A stretch of DNA of 64,000 nt, from NCBI RefSeq assembly GCF_002303885.1, contig NZ_MRCM01000020.1:62001-126000 (forward strand). The letters run 5' to 3'. Under the pieces are notes generated by a model. The model did not search any database, had not been told where the DNA came from, and worked only from the letters and a program-made list of their open reading frames with translations. The position numbers were made by a program, and so were the translations under genes. This DNA is from Flavobacterium sp. ACN2 (lineage in GTDB: Bacteria > Bacteroidota > Bacteroidia > Flavobacteriales > Flavobacteriaceae). This document shows positions 32,728-41,520 of the stretch, piece by piece; position 1 is the stretch's first letter; each line of letters opens with the position of its first letter.

Positions 32728-33930
32728 TTAATGTAAAATCTTTTCTATCGCTTTATTTAATCTAAGAAGGTCTTCTTCCAGACTTCCGTGATAACTATTT
32801 CGGTGATCATTAATTAATTGCACCAAGTCTCGAATGTCTTTTTCGTCTTTTCCTGTTTTATAATGTAATTTGGTTATAAAATCGTCATCGAGTTTGGTTG
32901 TATCCAGCAAATAATCGGTTCTTATTTTTTCTAAAAAGTAAATAATCTTTTTATCAATAATATTGGTGTGATCACCTTCCTGATAATATAAATTTCCAAC
33001 TGTTTTGGTAAAGTCAACGGTTAAATTCTGTAACGGTTTTATAATAGGAACAATGCGCTGTTTTCGTTTTGCATTGAAAATCATAAAAATAAGAATTCCG
33101 ATTAAACCTAAATACCAAGCCGATTTTAAAGCGGGCTGACTCCAGATATATCGCAACGGAGAACTTGAAATTCGTTGGTCGTTAAAGCTTTTATTGTACC
33201 AAAAAATATTTCCTTTCGGAATATAAGAGACTAGATTTTCGGTGTACTGATAATAATTTTTTTTCAGCAGATTATAATTGGTAAAAGCTACTGGTTGCGT
33301 GTGCAGATAGAGATAACCATTTTTATAAGGCACTTCAATAAAATTGACTTGTCTTTTGTTTCTAGTACTGTTTTGATAGCCTAAAACTTTGGTGTTTAAA
33401 GTGTCTATTTTTGAAAAATAATCACTTAACCCTGTATTAAGAGTATATTTTTTAGAATTTACTTTTTTATTTGCCATCCAAACAGAAACGCTGTCAACGG
33501 GCATAAAATCGGTTTTTAATTCGATTTTTAAAGAATCCAGCAATACTTTAGGAAATACTTTCATGCTTAGAAAAGCATTATTTCCGTGAGAAACAAAATA
33601 TAAAATTTCTTTCATTGACTGCTCGTCAATATTATTAGCTTCAGAAATGTTAACAAACGTTCCTTTTATTTTATACGTTTCTACATTCTCTCTTGCATCA
33701 TACTGAGAATCTAGGTATTCGTAAGGAGTTTGTGTCGAAATTCGTTCTACTTTCTGTTTAAAAAGGCCGTCTGCTTCATGATCAAAAATGTATAAACCAA
33801 ATGGAATTTTATCATCAACAGAGTATGTAGGCGTCCAATCAATAGGTTTTGGCTGTCCTTTGTCTACTAATAATGTTATTCCGAAAATTAAAACCAGAAT
33901 AGCAATGTATATTTTAACTTTATTATCCAT
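32728..33930 (-). CDS. DUF4350 domain protein
   Basis: 400 residues from the ATG; the frame extends two codons to a TTG. An N-terminal membrane segment (IYIAILVLIFGITLLV) is followed by the conserved start SVDDKIPFGLYIFDHEADGLF. An extracytoplasmic domain follows, then a second membrane segment at about 270 (WYLGLIGILIFMIFNAKRKQR), and a cytoplasmic helical tail. Function is unknown; the family is found in MoxR/DUF58 clusters. The ATG lies inside the DUF4129 gene, overlapping it by 8 bp, so translation is coupled. Confidence 0.82.
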   Translation of the reverse strand: MDNKVKIYIAILVLIFGITLLVDKGQPKPIDWTPTYSVDDKIPFGLYIFDHEADGLFKQKVERISTQTPYEYLDSQYDARENVETYKIKGTFVNISEANNIDEQSMKEILYFVSHGNNAFLSMKVFPKVLLDSLKIELKTDFMPVDSVSVWMANKKVNSKKYTLNTGLSDYFSKIDTLNTKVLGYQNSTRNKRQVNFIEVPYKNGYLYLHTQPVAFTNYNLLKKNYYQYTENLVSYIPKGNIFWYNKSFNDQRISSSPLRYIWSQPALKSAWYLGLIGILIFMIFNAKRKQRIVPIIKPLQNLTVDFTKTVGNLYYQEGDHTNIIDKKIIYFLEKIRTDYLLDTTKLDDDFITKLHYKTGKDEKDIRDLVQLINDHRNSYHGSLEEDLLRLNKAIEKILH

Positions 33931-34699
33931 TGCCAAAGGTTTTTAATGCTTTTTTAAATCTGTTTTCAGTTTTTCTGAATATGGCGTCGTCAATTTCAAA
34001 TTCGCCGTACCAAATATAATTGTACAAATAAGAAAGATAGGTAAACTCTTCCTTGTGAGCAGGGTTGTGCAATTCGTACAAATAATCAGAATTGGTTTTT
34101 TCGATATCCCATTCGATATAATTATTCTGCGCCATTACTTTTAAAAGCCATAAATAATAATATCGAATTGCGATTCTTCTTTCGCCCGCCTCGATGCTTT
34201 CTTTAATAAGTTTTTCGAAATCTAAAAGATGAATGTTTTTCTCGGCATCAGAATAAAATAAGGTTTTTTTGTTGGCATTTTTTCCAAAAATCCATCTTCC
34301 TTCTTGTTTAGTTAAGGCTCTTGCTATAAAATAAATCAAAATAATTACCACCAAAACAGCAATTATTCTAAACAAAATAGCGACAAAATTCAGCGATGTT
34401 TTTACGCTGCTGAAATTAAATAAATTAAAAATTAGTCTTGCTAGCCAATGCTTAAAGTGATCCCACCAGTTTTTTTCGGGCGCTTTGTATTCGTAAATAA
34501 ATTCTTTGTCGGTATATTTTTTCTTGAAATTCTTTTCAAAATGTTTGGTTTCTACAGTGCCAGAATCTACTTGAATGTCTTTTTCGATATATTTAATTGC
34601 AGTAATTTTTGGAGGATCTTCAGTAATAGGAATAGAATCCTGAGCCTGAGAAATACCACAGCACAAAAGAAAAGATAAAATAAATAATAATCTTGTCAT
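33923..34699 (-). CDS. DUF4129 domain membrane protein
   Basis: 258 residues with a signal peptide (LLFILSFLLCCGISQAQ). A periplasmic stretch follows, then a membrane segment at about 105-127 (AILFRIIAVLVVIILIYFI). The cytoplasmic DUF4129 part has GERRIAIRYYYLWLLKVM, then FTYLSYLYNYIWYGEFEID. DUF4129 often accompanies transglutaminase or MoxR modules. It is the second gene of the minus-strand cluster, 9 bp after the SpoIIM gene. Confidence 0.82.
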   Translation of the reverse strand: MTRLLFILSFLLCCGISQAQDSIPITEDPPKITAIKYIEKDIQVDSGTVETKHFEKNFKKKYTDKEFIYEYKAPEKNWWDHFKHWLARLIFNLFNFSSVKTSLNFVAILFRIIAVLVVIILIYFIARALTKQEGRWIFGKNANKKTLFYSDAEKNIHLLDFEKLIKESIEAGERRIAIRYYYLWLLKVMAQNNYIEWDIEKTNSDYLYELHNPAHKEEFTYLSYLYNYIWYGEFEIDDAIFRKTENRFKKALKTFGNG

Positions 34700-34708
34700 T
34701 ACTTGGTC

Positions 34709-35689
34709 TTAAAGTTTTTCGGCGGTTAAAGAATGAATTTTTTTGTGTACAATGAAAGGGTATATCAAGTAATAAAATGAAATTATTGCAAGCGTAAACA
34801 AGATAATAAAACTGCTTAGCCAATTGGGCATATCGATAGAATATCTTGTAATAAAACCTTCTAAAAATCCTGCACTTATCGTAAATGGAAAAGTGCTTAA
34901 GAATATTTTGAAACTATTTTTGAAACCAATTTTAAAAGAATTCATTCTCGAAAAAGTTTTAGGGAAAAGGATAGAAGCTCCTAAAATAAATCCAGCGGTT
35001 GTTTCAATTACAATTGCGAAAATTTCCATAGAACCATGAATCCAAATTCCTCGAACGCTTTTCCAGAAAACGCCCTGTTCGTAGAAAAAGTATTGAAAAG
35101 AACCCAACATGATACAGTTTTGAAGAAAAACATTGAAAGTTCCGATTCCGGCAAAAATACCATAGAAATAACATTTGGCGCCTACAAATAGGTTGTTTAC
35201 AGTAATGCCAATAAAACTTCCCCAATTACTGCCCGAACCATATACGGCCATCGGATTGCCTTTTTTGATGTTTTCTAAAGTCATATTGACGTAATCATCG
35301 CCTAAAATCAGACGTACAAAATCACGATCGTAGCGAGCAGAAAGAACTCCGATTGAAACGGTAACAAAAAACAAGACAAAAGCATATACCAAATACCTTC
35401 TGTATTCGTAGACCAATAAAGGAACTTCGATTTTAAAGAAATCTATAACTCGATTCTGGTCTGTGCGTTTGGTTTTATAAATCTTTTGATAAATCTGAGA
35501 AGCGAGATGATTTAAATATACAACCGTTTTACTTTTAGGATAATACGTTTGCGCATACGATAAATCATTCATCATTTGAATGTACAAATTAGCTAATTCA
35601 TCAGGATTTTTTTTAGCTTTACCAAAAATTGCCAGCTCAAACTCGAGCCATTTTTCTCTGTTTTGTTTTATAAAGGCGATTTCTCTCAT
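34709..35689 (-). CDS. Stage II sporulation protein M family (SpoIIM) membrane protein
   Basis: 326 residues. The N-terminal cytoplasmic helices (REIAFIKQNREKWLEFELAI) are typical of the non-sporulating SpoIIM group. Several membrane helices follow: YLVYAFVLFFVTVSIGVLSA, NNLFVGAKCYFYGIFAGIG, IFAIVIETTAGFILGASIL, and a last one near 295-315. The function in Bacteroidota is unknown. It is first in the cluster, and its ATG lies only 20 bp from the divergent RDD gene. Confidence 0.85.
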   Translation of the reverse strand: MREIAFIKQNREKWLEFELAIFGKAKKNPDELANLYIQMMNDLSYAQTYYPKSKTVVYLNHLASQIYQKIYKTKRTDQNRVIDFFKIEVPLLVYEYRRYLVYAFVLFFVTVSIGVLSARYDRDFVRLILGDDYVNMTLENIKKGNPMAVYGSGSNWGSFIGITVNNLFVGAKCYFYGIFAGIGTFNVFLQNCIMLGSFQYFFYEQGVFWKSVRGIWIHGSMEIFAIVIETTAGFILGASILFPKTFSRMNSFKIGFKNSFKIFLSTFPFTISAGFLEGFITRYSIDMPNWLSSFIILFTLAIISFYYLIYPFIVHKKIHSLTAEKL

Positions 35690-35709
35690 TGTAGGCTAAA
35701 ATATGAAAT

Positions 35710-36453
35710 ATGTCAGAATTATCTATTAATACGACACAAAATGTCAAAATAAATTTTATTGCCGCTTCTGTTGGTGAAAGACTAGGAGCTTTTTTTATTG
35801 ATTTGTTTATTATAATCTGTTATATCACAGCGCTTTCAATAATACTTTTCGATTGGTTGCAACTAGATAGATTGATGGTTAACTTGGATGGTTGGTCGCG
35901 AGGTGCGATTTTTTTACTGCTCTATTCGCCAGTTATAGTGTACTCGCTGGTTTTAGAAAGTGTTTTTGAAGGACAATCATTGGGTAAAAAATTATTGAAG
36001 ATTAAAGTCGTTAAAATTGACGGTTATCAAGCGGGTTTTGGAGATTATTTAATTCGATGGTTTTTTAGAGTAATAGACTTTTTTACTTTTTTCGGACTTC
36101 CCGGACTTATTTCGGTTATTACGAGTCAGAAATCGCAACGATTGGGAGATATGGCGGCAGGAACAGCAGTAATTACTTTAAAGAATAGAATTAATATTAG
36201 CCACACTATTTTAGAGGAAATTGGCGAAGCCTATGTGCCAACTTATCCTTTGGTTATCAAGCTTTCAGACAATGATATGAGAATTATTAAAGAAACCTAT
36301 CAAAAGGCAGCAGCTAAAAATGATCACGAAGTTCTTTACAAATTAGTAGCAAAAATTGAAAGTGTAACAGGCATTAAAAATCAATCTGGAAACAACATCG
36401 ATTTTATTCGAATAATTTTAAAAGATTATAATTTTTATACCCAAAACATGTAA
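35710..36453 (+). CDS. RDD family membrane protein
   Basis: 247 residues. The RDD domain is in the N-terminal 150: VGERLGAFFIDLFIIICY, VFEGQSLGKKLLKIKVV, YLIRWFFRVIDFFTFFGLPG, and RLGDMAAGTAVITL, with three or so membrane helices. A soluble C-terminal extension of about 90 residues follows. RDD proteins include ion antiporters, but most have no known function. It is divergent from SpoIIM and belongs functionally to the MoxR cluster. Confidence 0.88.
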   Translation: MSELSINTTQNVKINFIAASVGERLGAFFIDLFIIICYITALSIILFDWLQLDRLMVNLDGWSRGAIFLLLYSPVIVYSLVLESVFEGQSLGKKLLKIKVVKIDGYQAGFGDYLIRWFFRVIDFFTFFGLPGLISVITSQKSQRLGDMAAGTAVITLKNRINISHTILEEIGEAYVPTYPLVIKLSDNDMRIIKETYQKAAAKNDHEVLYKLVAKIESVTGIKNQSGNNIDFIRIILKDYNFYTQNM

Positions 36454-36559
36454 TTTTTTCTTTGAATAATTATTTGATTTTTCTAATTTTTGCTGATTAT
36501 TTTTTAATTTTTCTTCGTAAATTTATATATAGATAATTAATTCATAAATTTCTAAACAA

Positions 36560-37414
36560 ATGAAAATTACAAAGCCTTTTCTCGTATTATTAGTACTGTT
36601 ATCTGCTTGCGTAAGTTTTGCTCAAAGCGGAAAAAAATTAGATAAAATTATAAAAAAAGATTATCAGATTATTGAATGTACGGTTTTAAAAATGTCTGAT
36701 AAAACAGTAGAATATTCACTTCCAGGCGAAACCGTTCAAATCTCGCTAGACGTTTCTCAGATTGCGAAAATCGATTTTGCAAGCGGAAGATCTCAAACTT
36801 TTGACATTTCTCCAAACACAACAAACAGTGCTCAAAGCACATCATCACAACCCATAGTAAGTGCAGAGAAACAGCACAATACAATTGCTGTATTGCCAAT
36901 TCCTTATGTAAATGCAGATAATCAGCAAGGTTCTGAGGATATGGCAAAATTTGCTCAAAACGATTTGTATAACAAGTTATTGGATAAATCAGCTAATATT
37001 TTTCCGTTGACGGTTCAGGATTTAAGAACCACAAATAGTTTATTGCACAAAGCTGGAATTGATCATAATAATATTGACGAAACGCCAATAGAAGATCTGG
37101 AAAAAATATTAGGAGTAGATAATATTGTTGCTGCAAAAGTTTCATACACAATAGGAACTGGTACTACAGCTACGACTTATGATAGTGGAAATGCTAAAGT
37201 GAGCAACAACAATAAAAAAGTGACTACCAGCGATATTTCGACTACAACAGCAAACAATCAAACCTATTATTACTATACGGTTTATTTTGATATGTACAGA
37301 AACACAGATAAAATCTATTCTCAAACCCGTAAACCTTTGTTAGCATTAAAAGATGGATGGATGGATTCTATTTCGTATTTATTAAAAAGAAGTCCGATTT
37401 ATGTAAAAAAATGA
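36560..37414 (+). CDS. Secreted protein of unknown function, FlgO/CsgG-like pattern
   Basis: 284 residues with a signal peptide (FLVLLVLLSACVSFAQ). Residues about 20-75 are a small beta domain (IIECTVLKMSDKTVEYSLPG). The middle (NTIAVLPIPYV, GSEDMAKFAQNDLYNKLLDK, LEKILGVDNIVAAKVSY) has the order of elements seen in FlgO/CsgG-type periplasmic domains. It ends with YYYYTVYFDMYRNTDKIYSQ. The family assignment is a guess from pattern. It has no obvious operon partner. Confidence 0.55.
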   Translation: MKITKPFLVLLVLLSACVSFAQSGKKLDKIIKKDYQIIECTVLKMSDKTVEYSLPGETVQISLDVSQIAKIDFASGRSQTFDISPNTTNSAQSTSSQPIVSAEKQHNTIAVLPIPYVNADNQQGSEDMAKFAQNDLYNKLLDKSANIFPLTVQDLRTTNSLLHKAGIDHNNIDETPIEDLEKILGVDNIVAAKVSYTIGTGTTATTYDSGNAKVSNNNKKVTTSDISTTTANNQTYYYYTVYFDMYRNTDKIYSQTRKPLLALKDGWMDSISYLLKRSPIYVKK

Positions 37415-37427
37415 TAAGTATTTCTAT

Positions 37428-37591
37428 GAGTTGGATTGGCTAAGATCGTTCTTTACAACTATGTAGCTTTGATACTTTGCTTTTTTGTAGCTTAGAAAAA
37501 AGGACAGGTTTTTTTCTGAGTCAGATTTACTAAGATTATTCCTTACAACTTTGTAACTTTGACGCTTTGCATCTTTGTAACTCAGAAAAAA
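37428..37591 (+). repeat. Tandem pair of promoter-carrying repeats (74 bp each, 90-bp period)
   Basis: Copies at 37428-37501 and 37518-37591 are about 80 percent identical by eye. Each ends in CTTAGAAAAAA or CTCAGAAAAAA, and the second runs straight into the ATG of the TRIC gene. Each carries a TAnnTTTG box (TAGCTTTG at 37464, TAACTTTG at 37554). The second box is 29 bases before the ATG. Confidence 0.75.
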
Positions 37592-38193
37592 TGTTTCACT
37601 TACTTGATATTATTGGGACAATGGCGTTTGCTATGTCTGGTGCCTTAACAGCAATGCATAAAAAACTAGATCCGTTTGGTGTTTTTATCATTGCATTTGT
37701 CACTGCAGTTGGCGGCGGAACGCTTCGCGATGTCTTAATTGGAAGAACTCCCGTTGGATGGATGCGTGACATGCAATACGTGTATGTGATTATCTTAGGA
37801 TTTTTTCTAGCCATTATTTTCAGAAAAAGATTTGATAAACTTCGAACCTCATTGTTTCTCTTTGATACCATTGGGCTTGGAGTTTTTACTTTAATAGGTC
37901 TAGAAAGAGGACTTATAACGGGACTTCATCCAGCAATTTGTATCGCGTTAGGAACAATGACTGCCTGTTTTGGCGGTGTAATTCGTGATATTTTATGTAA
38001 CGAAATTCCAAATGTTTTTCGAGAAGAAATCTATGCAACCATCTGTATTTTGGGTGGAATTGTTTTTTTTGGATTGCGAAAATTAAATTTAAATGACGAT
38101 ATCTTATATTTAGTTACTTCTCTGGTGATTATTGTGATTCGATTAATGGCAGTTAAATACAAATGGCATTTAAAAGCATTTGATCACATGTAA
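37591..38193 (+). CDS. TRIC (UPF0126/YicG) family cation channel
   Basis: 200 residues from the ATG; an upstream TTG frame lies within the repeat and is rejected. Two homologous halves, each three helices with a glycine-rich motif: GTMAFAMSGALTAMHKKLD, VGGGTLRDVLIGRTP, then VFTLIGLERGL and CFGGVIRDILCNEIP. This is the pattern of prokaryotic trimeric intracellular cation channels. It sits in the inner membrane; the transported ion may be K+. Confidence 0.9.
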   Translation: MFHLLDIIGTMAFAMSGALTAMHKKLDPFGVFIIAFVTAVGGGTLRDVLIGRTPVGWMRDMQYVYVIILGFFLAIIFRKRFDKLRTSLFLFDTIGLGVFTLIGLERGLITGLHPAICIALGTMTACFGGVIRDILCNEIPNVFREEIYATICILGGIVFFGLRKLNLNDDILYLVTSLVIIVIRLMAVKYKWHLKAFDHM

Positions 38194-38199
38194 TTCAGT

Positions 38200-39150
38200 A
38201 TGGAGAAATTTATCATTAAAAAATACGATCAGAAAGATTATTCGGTTTGGAACGATTTTGTCGCTCAGGCTAAAAATGCAACTTTTTTGTTTCATCGCGA
38301 TTTTATGGAATACCACAAAGATCGCTTTGAAGATTTTTCGCTTTTGGTTTTTGAAGATAAAAAGTTACTTGCTATTCTTCCTGCCAATAAAAAAGAAAAT
38401 GCTGTTTATTCGCACCAAGGACTTACTTACGGCGGATTGGTTTATTTGTCAAAACTAAAAGCAGAAAAGGTAGAATCGATTTTAGATGAAATTTTGCTTT
38501 TTTTGAAAGAAAATAAGGTTGATAGTTTTTATTATAAGCCTGTTCCAGATTTTTATTTTTCTGAAGGAAACAAAGAAATTGATTTTTTTTTATTGAAAAG
38601 AGGAGCCGTTCTAGAACGAAAAGAAATGAATCTGGCCATTAATCTGACGGTTCCGCTAAAAATTTCTAAAAGCAAAATGAAGCATTTTAGAAGAATTGAA
38701 AATCTAGATTTAGATATTTTTGAAGAAGAGAATTTCGATCCGTTTTGGGAAAAAATTCTAGAACCGAGATTAACAGAAAAATTTAACGCAAAACCAGTGC
38801 ATTCAAAAGAAGAAATCTCGCTTTTAAAATCTAAATTTCCGAAAAATATCAGGCAATATTCTGCTTACAGGAATGACGAGATAATTGCCGGAATAACTAT
38901 TTTTGAAACCAAAAATGTTGTAAAATCGCAATATGGTGCGACTTCAAAAACTGGAGAAGAATTTAGAGCACTAGATTTTTTATTCATTAATCTGATTCAT
39001 AAATACAAAAGAAAAGGAAAGCATTTTTTTGATATGGGAATTGTAGACGACGAAAATGAATCAGGTTATAATTCTGGGCTTTTAAAACAGAAAGAAGAAT
39101 TAGGCTGTACAGTTTACAATCAGGATTTTTATAAAATAGCAATAAAGTGA
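38200..39150 (+). CDS. FemAB/GNAT-like acyltransferase of the glycan locus
   Basis: 316 residues with no membrane segment. The N-terminus has the FemAB-like pattern ATFLFHRDFMEYHKDRFEDF, then LLAILPANKK. The C-terminal GNAT half has GEEFRALDFLFINLIHKYK and KHFFDMGIVDDENESGYN. Such proteins transfer acyl or aminoacyl groups onto sugars or peptides. The next gene, a DegT aminotransferase, starts in the stop codon (GTGA), so this protein may N-acylate an amino sugar made by it. Confidence 0.72.
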   Translation: MEKFIIKKYDQKDYSVWNDFVAQAKNATFLFHRDFMEYHKDRFEDFSLLVFEDKKLLAILPANKKENAVYSHQGLTYGGLVYLSKLKAEKVESILDEILLFLKENKVDSFYYKPVPDFYFSEGNKEIDFFLLKRGAVLERKEMNLAINLTVPLKISKSKMKHFRRIENLDLDIFEEENFDPFWEKILEPRLTEKFNAKPVHSKEEISLLKSKFPKNIRQYSAYRNDEIIAGITIFETKNVVKSQYGATSKTGEEFRALDFLFINLIHKYKRKGKHFFDMGIVDDENESGYNSGLLKQKEELGCTVYNQDFYKIAIK

Positions 39151-40244
39151 TACCATTTTTAGACCTAAAAAAAATAAACGAACCGTATGAAACTGCCTTT
39201 CAGGAAAAACTGAAATTGGTTTTAGAAAACGGCTGGTATATTTTAGGAAAAGAAGTGGAAGCATTTGAAAAAGCTTTTGCCGAAAATTGCCAGTCAAAAT
39301 ATTGTATCGGAGTGGGAAATGGTTTTGACGCTTTAGTTCTTGTTTTTAAGGGGTATATCGAACTCGGAAAACTTAAAAAAGGAGATGAGGTTATAGTTCC
39401 TGCAAATACTTACATTGCCAGTATCTTGGCCATTCTACAAGCCGATTTAGTTCCTGTTTTGGTCGAGCCAAGATTAGAAACGTACAATATAAATCCAGAT
39501 TTAATTCACGAGAAAATAACTCCAAAAACCAAAGCTATTTTAGCTGTTCATTTATACGGACAAATAGCCGAAATGGAGAAAATAAATGAAATTGCAGCAA
39601 AACATAATTTAATTGTCGTTGAAGATGCAGCACAATCTCACGGAGCTGAAAAACTAAAATCTAAAAGCAACAATATAAAATCAGCAATTGCTTATAGTTT
39701 TTATCCAGGAAAAAATTTAGGATGTTTGGGCGATGGCGGAGCGATTACTACAAATGATTCGGATTTGGCAAAAGTGCTTTTTTCGCTTCGAAATTATGGT
39801 TCAGAGAAAAAATATTATAACGAATACATTGGTTTGAATTCGCGATTAGATGAATTACAGGCGGGTTTTTTAAATCTAAAATTACCCCATTTGGATTCAG
39901 ATAATGAGAAAAGAAGAACAGTTGCAAAACGATATTTATCCGAAATTAAGAACAAAAAAATAGCGTTGCCGTTTTGGGATTTTTCAAATAATCATGTTTT
40001 TCATTTGTTTGTTATTCGAACAGAAAATAGAAAGGACTTACAAGAATATTTAACTCAAAATAATATTCAAACGGTTATTCATTATCCAATTCCGCCACAT
40101 CAGCAAAAAGTTTTTCCAGAATGGAATAATCTGTCATTTCCAATTACAGAGAAAATTCATAATGAAGTTCTGAGTCTGCCAATGAGTCCAGTTTTAACCG
40201 AAGTTGAGGTTGATTTTATTATAGAAATTCTAAATCAATATTAA
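39147..40244 (+). CDS. DegT/DnrJ/EryC1/StrS family sugar aminotransferase
   Basis: 365 residues. A PLP-dependent enzyme that aminates keto-sugar nucleotides. Visible are FLDLKKINEPYE, GVGNGFDALVL, VIVPANTYIAS, VEDAAQSHGA, and SFYPGKNLGCLGDGGAITTN with the PLP lysine in the PGKNLG segment. Then NSRLDELQAGFL follows. With the 3,4-ketoisomerase at 43782 it fits the FdtB/QdtB role, making a dTDP-3-amino-3,6-dideoxyhexose. The start is GTG, overlapping the stop of the FemAB-like gene. Confidence 0.9.
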   Translation: MIPFLDLKKINEPYETAFQEKLKLVLENGWYILGKEVEAFEKAFAENCQSKYCIGVGNGFDALVLVFKGYIELGKLKKGDEVIVPANTYIASILAILQADLVPVLVEPRLETYNINPDLIHEKITPKTKAILAVHLYGQIAEMEKINEIAAKHNLIVVEDAAQSHGAEKLKSKSNNIKSAIAYSFYPGKNLGCLGDGGAITTNDSDLAKVLFSLRNYGSEKKYYNEYIGLNSRLDELQAGFLNLKLPHLDSDNEKRRTVAKRYLSEIKNKKIALPFWDFSNNHVFHLFVIRTENRKDLQEYLTQNNIQTVIHYPIPPHQQKVFPEWNNLSFPITEKIHNEVLSLPMSPVLTEVEVDFIIEILNQY

Positions 40245-40245
40245 T

Positions 40246-41520
40246 TTGAATTTCTATAGAAAAATAATTAAAACCAATTTGTTTAAGATTACGTCTTTAA
40301 ACAGCTTGAGCGTTGCTTTAAAAATTGGAATCGGATTAATTACTTCGAAAATATTAGCCATTTTCGTTGGTCCAAGCGGAATGGCTTTGGTTGGAAATCT
40401 TCGTAATTTTTTAACTTCATTAGAAAATATTTCTACTTTAGGTTTTCAAAACGGAATCGTAAAATATGCGTCTGAAGATGAGAAATCTAAAAGCGAACTT
40501 CAAAAAATAGTTTCTACGGTTTTTATCAGTTTATTATTTGTTGCGCTTCTGTTAAGCGGAATTTTATTTTTTACAGCTTCTTATTGGAACCAGAGTATTT
40601 TTGGAAATAACACCGAATATTGGGCTGTTTTTAAAGTCTTAGCATTGGTTTTGCCAACTTACGGATTTTCCATTTTTTTTATAGCTGTAATTAATGGTTT
40701 GGGTAAATTTAAAAAAGTAATTTGGATTAATATTATCGGAAATATCATTGGTTTGTTGACTTCGGTTTTTCTGATTATGCAGTTTAAAACCATTGGAGCT
40801 TTGATGTCGATTGTAATTGCACCAGCGTTATTGTTTTTGGTTACCTTTTATATGATTCAGAAGGAAATTCAGTTTTTTCAAATGATAAAATTCAGTTTTT
40901 TCGATATTAAAATTTTAAAAAACCTTTCTTCTTATTCTTTAATGGCGCTTGTTTCTTCTGTTTTTGGGCCTTTTGTATTTCTTGCAATTCGAAATCATAT
41001 TATTCATAATTTAGGAATCGAACAAGCAGGATATTGGGAATCAATGACTAGAATTTCGACCTATTATTTAATGTTTGTTAGTACGATTTTGAGTGTTTAT
41101 TTTCTTCCAAAATTATCTAAAGCATCTTCAAATGAGGAAACCAAAAGCATTTTTTGGCAGTATTACAAATTCATTCTTCCTGTTTTTGTTTTAGTTTTAG
41201 TTGTGCTTTACTTAGCGAGGTTTTTTGTAGTAAAACTTCTTTTTTCAGAAGAATTTTTGCCCGTAGTCAATTTGTTTTTTTGGCAGCTTTTAGGCGATGT
41301 TTTCAAAGTTTGTGCTCTGATTTTGGGTTTTCAGTTTTTTGCTAAAAAGATGACCTCGGCCTTTATCATTACCGAATTATTTTCGTTTTCGGTTTTATAT
41401 TTTGTCTGTTTGTATTTTATAAAAATCTTTCAAATTGAAGGTGTTGTAATCGCTTATGCTTTTGATAATTTGGTTTATCTACTGGTTTTGGTGGTTTATT
41501 TTAGAAAAATTCTATTCTAA
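40246..41520 (+). CDS. Wzx-type O-antigen/polysaccharide flippase
   Basis: 424 residues and about 12 membrane segments across the whole length, beginning SLSVALKIGIGLITSKILAI and GPSGMALVGNLRNFL. These match O-antigen translocases that flip lipid-linked glycan units across the inner membrane. The start is TTG one base after the aminotransferase stop; no ATG would keep the first helix. The stop codon overlaps that of the convergent glycosyltransferase in a CTAA. Confidence 0.88.
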   Translation: MNFYRKIIKTNLFKITSLNSLSVALKIGIGLITSKILAIFVGPSGMALVGNLRNFLTSLENISTLGFQNGIVKYASEDEKSKSELQKIVSTVFISLLFVALLLSGILFFTASYWNQSIFGNNTEYWAVFKVLALVLPTYGFSIFFIAVINGLGKFKKVIWINIIGNIIGLLTSVFLIMQFKTIGALMSIVIAPALLFLVTFYMIQKEIQFFQMIKFSFFDIKILKNLSSYSLMALVSSVFGPFVFLAIRNHIIHNLGIEQAGYWESMTRISTYYLMFVSTILSVYFLPKLSKASSNEETKSIFWQYYKFILPVFVLVLVVLYLARFFVVKLLFSEEFLPVVNLFFWQLLGDVFKVCALILGFQFFAKKMTSAFIITELFSFSVLYFVCLYFIKIFQIEGVVIAYAFDNLVYLLVLVVYFRKILF

